A stretch of DNA of 64,000 nucleotides from JAGVSR01 sp963778225 (GTDB lineage: Bacteria; Pseudomonadota; Alphaproteobacteria; Rhizobiales; Hyphomicrobiaceae). Below, piece by piece: positions 17,742 through 24,190 of the stretch; position 1 is the stretch's first letter, and every line of letters begins with the position of its first letter. The notes under the pieces were generated by a model. It ran no database searches, was not told the origin of the DNA, and saw only the letters and a program-made list of their open reading frames with translations. A program made the translations under genes and the position numbers. The stretch is from the NCBI GenBank assembly GCA_963778225.1, contig CAVZTR010000006.1, forward strand, positions 216,356 to 280,355, written 5' to 3'.

Positions 17742-17787
17742 CGCACAACAAAAAAGGCCGGGTTCGCCCGGCCTTTTTTGTTGTGCG
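17742..17787. terminator. Bidirectional intrinsic terminator with UUCG loop
   Basis: A perfect 21-bp stem (17742-17762 with 17767-17787) is capped by the extra-stable tetraloop TTCG. The stem has an A6 run on the left and a T6 run on the right, so it works in both directions: it ends the F0 operon on the plus strand and the lipoprotein gene (stop at 17810) on the minus strand. Confidence 0.95.
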
Positions 17788-17809
17788 CGCGTGCTGGAAA
17801 TCGATGGCC

Positions 17810-18466
17810 TCAGCCCGCGCCCGGAACCGCGCGATCGAAAGCAACGAACACCTGATAATCACCCGGTCGCGAACCTTCCGGGATATCGAATGTGACAGTG
17901 CGCACCGCCGAGAAGTAACCGATCGGATTTTCAACGGTGACGTTCACGTCGACCGTCAGCTTGTCATTGGTGAGCCGGGCCCGCTTCTCATCCGTGACGA
18001 ACACCAACACCGGCAGCGTGATGGGGCCGGGGCGTCCCTTGGGACCAAGTAGGATGCGACCGGAGAACCCGTACTTCACCGTCACACGGCCAGGCTCAAT
18101 CGTGCATTCCCGCGCCGTCTTGGTAATCTCGCCGCGATGCATCACGGCCATACCGTCGCCCACACGGCCCTGTTCGTAGATCGTCACAAAATTGTCCCGC
18201 GGCCACGTGACGAACTTCGGACAGCCGGCAGCAACTTCGATACCACCGGCCGGCGTCCCCGCATCGCCGCTCTGCGCAGCCGAGAGAAGCTGCTCTTCGC
18301 TGACGGCGCCGGTTTCGGTTTTTGCTGCGGTACTCCCACCCATGATGCCCGAGCCGAGCCCCGACGTAATCGAGGACAGGCCACATCCACCCAGCAGGCT
18401 GGCAGCCCATAGCGACACCGCGAGCTGCAAAGCCCGATGCGTGGCCATAGGGATCGATTGCGTCAT
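17810..18466 (-). CDS. Predicted lipoprotein of unknown function
   Basis: A 218-residue protein starting MTQSIPMATHRALQLAVSLW with a lipobox LLGGC directly after the hydrophobic stretch. A Gly/Ser/Thr-rich linker follows, then a folded domain containing EVAAGCPKFVTWPRDNFVTI, ECTIEPGRVTVKYGFSGRIL and a beta-rich stretch (GPITLPVLVFVTDEKRARLT ... TVTFDIPEGSRPGDYQVFVAF). The pattern suggests an immunoglobulin-like beta fold, but I cannot name a family. Start at 18466 puts the lipobox at the right distance (an ATG at 18448 also would); longer open frames upstream run into the ispH leader. It is divergent from ispH and shares the bidirectional terminator with atpF. Confidence 0.8.
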   Translation of the reverse strand: MTQSIPMATHRALQLAVSLWAASLLGGCGLSSITSGLGSGIMGGSTAAKTETGAVSEEQLLSAAQSGDAGTPAGGIEVAAGCPKFVTWPRDNFVTIYEQGRVGDGMAVMHRGEITKTARECTIEPGRVTVKYGFSGRILLGPKGRPGPITLPVLVFVTDEKRARLTNDKLTVDVNVTVENPIGYFSAVRTVTFDIPEGSRPGDYQVFVAFDRAVPGAG

Positions 18467-18643
18467 TGCGTGCCCATCCGCATAATGCTGCCAGGCGAGG
18501 AGTCGCGCCGGTTGGAGGAGCACAAAGCTCCCGCCGTCGCATTTCCCCCCGTGTCGTGATTCGAACTGTACCACCCCGCCGACAGCGCGGACAATTCCGT
18601 TACGGCGCCCATCCGCCACTGACGAACCAGGATCTTGAAGTTG

Positions 18644-19672
18644 ATGCCGGATACGCCACACGACGAATTAACCACACGCCCACGCCTCAAAGTGCTGCTG
18701 GCCGCCCCGCGCGGTTTTTGCGCCGGGGTTGATCGCGCCATCCAAATCGTCGAGCTGGCCTTGGCCAAGTATGGCGCTCCCGTCTATGTGCGGCACGAGA
18801 TCGTACATAACCGCTTTGTGGTCGATGCTCTCAAGGCAAAAGGTGCCGTTTTTGTGGACGAGCTGGACCAGATCCCACCAACGTCTCAACCCGTGATCTT
18901 TTCGGCACACGGCGTCGCCAAGTCCGTCGTCCAGGACGCCAAGCACCGCAATATGTTCGCGCTCGATGCAACCTGCCCGCTCGTCTACAAGGTCCACATC
19001 GAAGCTCAGCGCCATTTTCTCGAAGGCCGCGAGATTATTCTCGTTGGTCATAAGGGCCACCCGGAAGTCGAAGGGACCATGGGACAACTGCCCGAGGGCG
19101 CCGTGCGTCTCATCGAGACCGCTGCGGACGCTCGCGCGTTCAGGCCCATCGATGCCGCAAAACTCGCGTTCGTCACCCAGACCACGCTCTCGGTCGACGA
19201 CACTGCCGAGATCGTCTCCATCCTCAACGAGCGCTTCCCCGGTATCGCCGGTCCGATGAAGGAAGACATCTGCTACGCAACTACCAATCGGCAAGCGGCC
19301 GTGAAGGCCATCGCACCAAACCTGGATTGCCTCCTCGTCATCGGCGCACCGAACTCGTCGAATTCCGTCCGCCTCGTCGAAGTTGCCGAGCGCGCCGGCT
19401 GTGCCAACTCTGCTCTCATTCAACGCGCGAGCGATATGCCCTGGCACCGGCTTGATGGCGCGCGCACCGTCGGCATCACCGCTGGCGCGTCGGCGCCCGA
19501 GCAACTCGTCAACGAAGTGGTCGACGCACTGAGGTCACGGTTCGATGTCTCCGTCGAAATCGTCTCGACCGCGACTGAGAGCATCGCCTTCAATGTTCCG
19601 CGCGAATTGCGCGACGTTCGCGCGCCGGGCTCGACCTCGTCGCTTGCCGAGAAGCCCGCCGGATCCATGTGA
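18644..19672 (+). CDS. ispH: 4-hydroxy-3-methylbut-2-enyl diphosphate reductase
   Basis: IspH is the last enzyme of the MEP isoprenoid pathway, making IPP and DMAPP with a 4Fe-4S cluster. From ATG 18644 (342 residues) the three cluster cysteines are C26 (APRGFCAGVDRAI), C111 (DATCPLVYKVH) and C210 (EDICYATTNRQ). The catalytic Glu lies in GHKGHPEVEGTMGQ, and IGAPNSSNSVRLVEVAE is a substrate-binding block. A TTG three codons upstream (18635) is possible, but AGGA at 18629-18632 fits the ATG better. Ten bp separate it from thrB; ispH-thrB-rnhA is a recurrent operon in Hyphomicrobiales. Confidence 0.96.
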   Translation: MPDTPHDELTTRPRLKVLLAAPRGFCAGVDRAIQIVELALAKYGAPVYVRHEIVHNRFVVDALKAKGAVFVDELDQIPPTSQPVIFSAHGVAKSVVQDAKHRNMFALDATCPLVYKVHIEAQRHFLEGREIILVGHKGHPEVEGTMGQLPEGAVRLIETAADARAFRPIDAAKLAFVTQTTLSVDDTAEIVSILNERFPGIAGPMKEDICYATTNRQAAVKAIAPNLDCLLVIGAPNSSNSVRLVEVAERAGCANSALIQRASDMPWHRLDGARTVGITAGASAPEQLVNEVVDALRSRFDVSVEIVSTATESIAFNVPRELRDVRAPGSTSSLAEKPAGSM

Positions 19673-19682
19673 GAACACGCGC

Positions 19683-20654
19683 ATGGCCGTTTACACCGAA
19701 GTCACCGACGATGACCTGTCGGCATTTCTCGCGCGCTACGACGTGGGGACCCTGGTTGCCTACAAAGGCATCGCCGAGGGCGTGGAAAACACAAACTACC
19801 TCGTACAAACCACGCAGGCGCGCTTCATCCTCACGCTCTACGAAGCGCGCGTCGCGCCCGAAGACCTGCCCTTTTTTCTGGGCCTCATGGAACATGTCGC
19901 CGAACGCGGCGTCTCCTGCCCGCGCCCCGTGCACGCCACTGACGGAACCGTGCTGTCGGAACTCGCCGGACGCACGGCCGCCATGGTCACATTTCTCGAC
20001 GGCTTCTCCGTCAAGAAGCCCCGCGCCGACCATTGCCATAAGCTCGGCCGCGCACTCGCCGAGTTCCACCTCGCCGCCGCCGATTTCCCCCACACGCGCG
20101 CCAACGCACTCGGTGAAGCCGGCTGGCACCCGCTATTCGAAAAGTTCCGAAGCCGGTCCGACGAAATTGTCCCCGGCCTCAAGCAACTCATCCACGACGA
20201 GCTGAGCCTGCTCGATGCCACGTGGCCGCGCACCCTGCCGCGCGGCGTCATCCACGCCGATCTCTTCCCCGACAACGTCTTCTTCCTCGGCGATCGCTTG
20301 TCGGGCCTCATCGACTTCTACTTCGCCTGCAACGACGCGCTCGCCTACGATGTCGCTATTTGCCTCAACGCCTGGTGCTTCGAGCAGGACTACGCCTTCA
20401 ACCTCACCAAAGGCCGCGCCCTGCTTGAAGGCTACGACAGCGTGCGCAAACTCTCCCCCGCCGAACGCGCCGCCATGCCGATCCTGACACGCGGCGCGGC
20501 CGTTCGCTTCTTGTTGACCCGATCCTACGACTGGCTGAACCGCCCGGCGAACGCACTCGTCACGCCGCACAATCCTTTCGATTACGTCCGCCGCCTTCGC
20601 TTCCATCAGACCGTGCGCTCGATCAGCGCCTATGGTCTGGGCGAGGCCGCATGA
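19683..20654 (+). CDS. thrB: Homoserine kinase (ThrB, aminoglycoside-phosphotransferase fold)
   Basis: A 323-residue kinase phosphorylating L-homoserine for threonine synthesis. It belongs to the choline/APH-like ThrB type found in alphaproteobacteria, not the GHMP type of E. coli. Seen: N-terminal GIAEGVENTNYLVQT, RFILTLYEARV, the catalytic loop GVIHADLFPDNVFF with the H-x-D-x5-N pattern, and the metal-binding GLIDFYFACNDALAYDVAI. The downstream enzyme threonine synthase is encoded far away at 29-30 kb on the other strand. The stop overlaps the rnhA start as ATGA. Confidence 0.95.
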   Translation: MAVYTEVTDDDLSAFLARYDVGTLVAYKGIAEGVENTNYLVQTTQARFILTLYEARVAPEDLPFFLGLMEHVAERGVSCPRPVHATDGTVLSELAGRTAAMVTFLDGFSVKKPRADHCHKLGRALAEFHLAAADFPHTRANALGEAGWHPLFEKFRSRSDEIVPGLKQLIHDELSLLDATWPRTLPRGVIHADLFPDNVFFLGDRLSGLIDFYFACNDALAYDVAICLNAWCFEQDYAFNLTKGRALLEGYDSVRKLSPAERAAMPILTRGAAVRFLLTRSYDWLNRPANALVTPHNPFDYVRRLRFHQTVRSISAYGLGEAA

Positions 20655-21106
20655 CTCACTCGGGCACGAAGAAGGTCGTGATCTACACCGACGGCGCCTG
20701 CTCGGGAAATCCGGGCCCCGGCGGCTGGGGCGCGGTCATGATCTGGGGCGAGCACCGCAAGGAACTCTTCGGCGGCGCGGCCGACACGACCAACAACCGC
20801 ATGGAACTGCAGGCCGTCATCGAAGCCCTCGGCGCTCTGACGCGCGCTGCCCACATCGACCTCTACACCGACAGCGCCTACGTCAAGAACGGCATCACGT
20901 CCTGGATTCATTCCTGGAAAAAGAACGGCTGGAAAACCGCGGACAAAAAGCCCGTCAAGAACGCCGATCTCTGGCAGGCCCTCGAAGCCGCCCGCCACAA
21001 GCACGAAGTCGATTGGCACTGGGTCAAAGGCCACGCCGGTCATCCCGAAAACGAACGCGCCGACGAACTCGCCCGCCAAGGCATGAGCCCGTTCAAGCTC
21101 CGCTGA
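20651..21106 (+). CDS. rnhA: Ribonuclease HI
   Basis: A 151-residue RNase HI that cleaves the RNA strand of RNA-DNA hybrids. The four catalytic acidic residues are D14 (IYTDGACSGNPGPGG), E52 (NNRMELQAV), D74 (LYTDSAYVKNGI) and D138 (ENERADELA); the mobile-loop histidine is in KGHAGHPENE. The basic handle SWIHSWKKNGWKTADKKPVK is present. Length and motifs are those of the canonical bacterial enzyme. Translation is probably coupled to thrB through the 4-bp overlap. The window thus encodes both RNase HI and HII. Confidence 0.97.
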   Translation: MTHSGTKKVVIYTDGACSGNPGPGGWGAVMIWGEHRKELFGGAADTTNNRMELQAVIEALGALTRAAHIDLYTDSAYVKNGITSWIHSWKKNGWKTADKKPVKNADLWQALEAARHKHEVDWHWVKGHAGHPENERADELARQGMSPFKLR

Positions 21107-21109
21107 AAT

Positions 21110-21143
21110 AAAAAAAGCCGCGGCTGCCGAACGGCGCCGCGGC
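21110..21143 (-). terminator. Intrinsic terminator of the peroxiredoxin gene
   Basis: Arms GCCGCGGC at 21117-21124 and 21136-21143 enclose an inner GCCG/CGGC helix. On the minus strand the stem is followed by seven Ts (the A run at 21110-21116). It lies 23 bp downstream of the peroxiredoxin stop. There is no T run on the plus strand, so it serves mainly the minus-strand gene. Confidence 0.85.
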
Positions 21144-21166
21144 CTCCTCAAACCTAAAGCCGGCAA

Positions 21167-21670
21167 TCAGATCACGTTGTCGATCAGCTTGCACATCGTC
21201 TCCGCACTCGACTTGTCGTGCGCGGGTGGGCTCTCATCAACGTTGAGAACCTTTACGACGCCGTCCTCGACAAGCATGGCATATCGCTTCGAGCGCACGC
21301 CGAGCCCAATCCCCGCGCCGGTCAGATCGATATCGAGCCCGATCGCCTTTGCGAACGCCGCGCTGTCGTCGGTCAGCATCACGATTTTGTCTTTTGATCC
21401 GGTCGCTTTCGCCCACTCGTCCATCACGAACACATCGTTGACGGCCGTGCACGCGATCGCATCCACGCCCTTCGCCTTCAGTTCATCGGCTCGCTGCACG
21501 AACCCCGGCAAATGCTGCAGATGGCACGTCGGCGTGAAGGCGCCCGGCACTGCAAACAGCGCCACCTTCTTGCCCTTGAAAACATCGGCGGTGGTCAGCG
21601 GCTTCGGCCCGTCCGCCGTCAGGGTCATGAACTTGGCCTCGGGCAGATGATCGCCAACCTTGATCGTCAT
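21167..21670 (-). CDS. Peroxiredoxin, Prx5-like
   Basis: A 167-residue cytoplasmic thiol peroxidase of the Prx5/hybrid class, reducing H2O2 and alkyl hydroperoxides. The peroxidatic cysteine is C49 in VPGAFTPTCHLQHLPGF, with the conserved P..T..C arrangement. Other family blocks are VDAIACTAVNDVFVMDEWAK and LDIDLTGAGIGLGVRSKRYAML. There is no fused glutaredoxin domain, so the reductant is glutaredoxin/GSH or thioredoxin from elsewhere. It converges with rnhA and has its own terminator. Confidence 0.94.
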   Translation of the reverse strand: MTIKVGDHLPEAKFMTLTADGPKPLTTADVFKGKKVALFAVPGAFTPTCHLQHLPGFVQRADELKAKGVDAIACTAVNDVFVMDEWAKATGSKDKIVMLTDDSAAFAKAIGLDIDLTGAGIGLGVRSKRYAMLVEDGVVKVLNVDESPPAHDKSSAETMCKLIDNVI

Positions 21671-21754
21671 AGGGAAGTCTCCTTTGCTTGCCCGCCCGCC
21701 TGGAATGGATAGCCGGGTCCTCGATATGGGCGTGTTCTATACGGGCCCTGTTCC

Positions 21755-22624
21755 TCAGTCGATGACGAAGCTGTCGTCTGACTGGCCCTTTTCGCCCACC
21801 ATCGTCACACTCACAGTCGCGCCTTTGAGAGCGGCCAAATCACTGGGTGAGGACGTGAAATCCATCTCGAACGTGAGCCGCCCACCTTTTGCGCTGAACG
21901 ACGCATCCCCGCTTCCCGTTTCCTTCCGCGCCGGCAGGGGCAAATATCGCCCATCGGCAACTGAAACAAACATCGCCGCCGATGCCGGGTCGCCCGGGAA
22001 CAGGGCCGACAATCGGACGAGCCCCGGCTTGTCCGCCGGACGCTCGACCTTGAAGTCTGAGGGATCGACCGACTTGCGCTCGGCACCCACCCGGGGCACC
22101 GCCGCATACGCCCGCTCCGCATCCGGCCCGGCTGGCGGCAACGGCGCTGGCGGAATGGCGAGACTGAACGCCGCCTCCGCCGGCACGCACAGCTTCGCGC
22201 AGATGCCATAGTTCACCGTCAGCTCAAGCTGCACCGGCGCCTTGGCGTCGGTCGGTGTGATGCGCAGCGGAAAGATCGCGTACTCCTGATACCCGATGAC
22301 ATCGCCGGCCTTGTCGCTCATCACCTGCGGAACGGGAAACAGAACCTCTAGCTTGGTTACGTTCTTCGATTTCGACCACTCGAACTCCGGAGGAATGCCG
22401 CCCGCCGTCCCAGGATTGCGCCAGTAGGTTTTCCATCCCTTGTCCATCGACATCTCGACGAACGCAGTCACGGTTCCAGGTGCGGCCCCCGGAACATCAC
22501 CCGCGATCAGCCGTGCACGATGGCGCTCGCCGTCGATCCAGTCCGTTGCGATGTCCTGTGCAAACGCAGGCTGGGCCACCGCAAGAAAAAACAAGCATCC
22601 GAGGCGGAGCAGGAGCCCCGTCAT
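21755..22624 (-). CDS. Exported protein with DsbD N-terminal-like domain
   Basis: A 289-residue protein. From ATG 22624 there is a clean signal peptide (MTGLLLRLGCLFFLAVAQPA). The mature protein resembles the periplasmic N-terminal domain of DsbD/ScsB: GWKTYWRNPGTAGGIPPEFE, FPVPQVMSDKAGDVIGYQEY and NYGICAKLCVPAEAAF with two cysteines in CAKLC. Unlike full DsbD it has no membrane domain and no C-terminal thioredoxin domain, so it would need a separate electron donor. With the two DsbA-like proteins at 9.7-11.2 kb this adds to the envelope thiol chemistry of the region. Confidence 0.85.
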   Translation of the reverse strand: MTGLLLRLGCLFFLAVAQPAFAQDIATDWIDGERHRARLIAGDVPGAAPGTVTAFVEMSMDKGWKTYWRNPGTAGGIPPEFEWSKSKNVTKLEVLFPVPQVMSDKAGDVIGYQEYAIFPLRITPTDAKAPVQLELTVNYGICAKLCVPAEAAFSLAIPPAPLPPAGPDAERAYAAVPRVGAERKSVDPSDFKVERPADKPGLVRLSALFPGDPASAAMFVSVADGRYLPLPARKETGSGDASFSAKGGRLTFEMDFTSSPSDLAALKGATVSVTMVGEKGQSDDSFVID

Positions 22625-22792
22625 TTCCTGGCATGCGCCAAAGCCCGGCCATGTTCTGCCTGCAGTCATGTTGATCTCATCGCTCACTGGCCGGCCAAAT
22701 TATCGGCTACGTACAGAAAATCAGCCTAACGCACCACGTCGGCGCATTCGAGACCCTTCACAGAACGGCCCCTGATCCACTAGATTGAAAGA

Positions 22793-23407
22793 ATGAAAAT
22801 GCCTAAGTCCAAGCGCTCGCCGGGCCAAGGCACGACCCTCGAGGGGCAGTTGCTGGTGGCCATGCCCATCATGACCGACAAGCGGTTTGCTCGCTCGGTG
22901 ATCTACATGTGCGCCCATTCCAAGGACGGCGCGATGGGCCTCATCATCAATCACCGCGCCGACCACATCACCTTTCCCGATTTGCTCGACCGCCTTGGCA
23001 TCATTCCCAAAGGCGCCGGCGATACCATCGCCTCCGACTATCTCGACCGAGAGGTGCACTCCGGCGGTCCGGTTGAAACGGGCCGCGGGTTTGTTCTCCA
23101 CACCGCCGATTATCATGCGACCGACAGCACGCTGGAGATCGCAGGCGGCGTCAGTCTGACCGCGACCATCGACATATTGAAGGCAATTGCGATCGGACGT
23201 GGACCGCAGCGCTCGATCCTGGCGCTTGGCTACGCCGGCTGGTCACCGGGGCAGCTCGAAAGCGAAATACAAGCCAATGGCTGGCTCAACTGCCCTGCCG
23301 ATCCCGACATCGTTTTCGAAACCGATCTCGATCTGAAATACGAGAAAGCGCTCGCCAAGATCGGTGTGAACCCGTCGTTCCTGGTGTCCGAAGCCGGACA
23401 CTGCTGA
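22793..23407 (+). CDS. YqgE/AlgH family protein (UPF0301)
   Basis: A 204-residue protein of the YqgE/AlgH family. Family blocks seen: LEGQLLVAMPIMTDKRFARS, SKDGAMGLIINHRADHITFP, VHSGGPVETGRGFVLHTADY and ALGYAGWSPGQLESEI. The biochemical role of the family is not settled; AlgH was named for alginate regulation in Pseudomonas. ATG 22793 gives the usual length plus a short basic N-terminus. It converges on the GGDEF/EAL gene with only 27 bp between stops and no visible terminator. Confidence 0.93.
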   Translation: MKMPKSKRSPGQGTTLEGQLLVAMPIMTDKRFARSVIYMCAHSKDGAMGLIINHRADHITFPDLLDRLGIIPKGAGDTIASDYLDREVHSGGPVETGRGFVLHTADYHATDSTLEIAGGVSLTATIDILKAIAIGRGPQRSILALGYAGWSPGQLESEIQANGWLNCPADPDIVFETDLDLKYEKALAKIGVNPSFLVSEAGHC

Positions 23408-23434
23408 AGCGCTCCACCTGAACTGAAGTCTTAC

Positions 23435-24190
23435 TCACTCCGCCGCGTCGGAATCCGGCTTGTTTGCTGCACTGGGTGGCGGAGACACGCCGGCGAGGCG
23501 CTGCAAGCTTGCTGCGATGTTGGGCGGCAGCTTGTCGTAATTGGGCAGCGGACGCGCGGGCGTTGCCGGTCTTGGCGCGGACGGCGCAGCGGCTTGGACG
23601 GGGCGAGGCTGTGGTGGTGGTGCCGGCTGAAGTGACGGCCCCGCCGTGGCGAAGGGCGCTGACAAGTTAGCCGGAGGTGGCCCGGCCCCAGGGCCGCCTT
23701 GCGGGGGCTGCTGTGCAGCCGCCTCGGTCGTGAATGGCAGTGGCGGCATCAGCCCGGACAAAGGCGACTCCCGCTCTTCATTCGCAGCACTATGGAACGG
23801 CGGCGACGGATAGGCGTCCTGCCCTTGCGGCGCGGTCATCACTGGCATCGGCTGCGGCGGGGGTACCGGCGCCTGAGACGGTGCACCCGTCTGTGGCGCG
23901 AAAGGCGCCACGAAAGGCGGCGGCGCATCGAAGGCTGGCTGCGGCGCTGGTCCTGTTCCGGAAGCAAATTGGGGCGCGGACCCAAGATTTGGCGGAGGCG
24001 GAGACGCGGCGGCAGGCATCGGCCCCCGCGGGCGCACATGGGCCTTCGCCAATGCCGGCCGACGTAGCGGTTCGGTTACCGGATCTTGAGTGCGGACTGG
24101 AGGCGGCATCGGCGGCGGCTGTGCAGCCGGTGGCCCCTGCCAACGCGGCGGCCATAGCCGGCACGGCTTCGCGCTCCTGCGGTGCACCGA
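23435..24190 (-). CDS. Pro-rich C-terminal segment, probably the frameshifted tail of the GGDEF/EAL protein
   Basis: This frame encodes a Pro/Ala/Gln-rich stretch (PPAAQPPPMPPPVRTQDPVT ... ) ending in a more ordered segment NYDKLPPNIAASLQRLAGVS and an acidic tail. It is in a different frame from the GGDEF/EAL gene that precedes it. The other frame becomes compositionally odd (Cys/Ser/Arg-rich) from about 24130 on, exactly where this frame becomes protein-like. The simplest reading is one gene with a +1 shift in the GCC-repeat around 24110-24160. No independent start with a ribosome site is seen, so the upstream boundary given is approximate. Confidence 0.55.
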   Translation of the reverse strand, partial: SVHRRSAKPCRLWPPRWQGPPAAQPPPMPPPVRTQDPVTEPLRRPALAKAHVRPRGPMPAAASPPPPNLGSAPQFASGTGPAPQPAFDAPPPFVAPFAPQTGAPSQAPVPPPQPMPVMTAPQGQDAYPSPPFHSAANEERESPLSGLMPPLPFTTEAAAQQPPQGGPGAGPPPANLSAPFATAGPSLQPAPPPQPRPVQAAAPSAPRPATPARPLPNYDKLPPNIAASLQRLAGVSPPPSAANKPDSDAAE

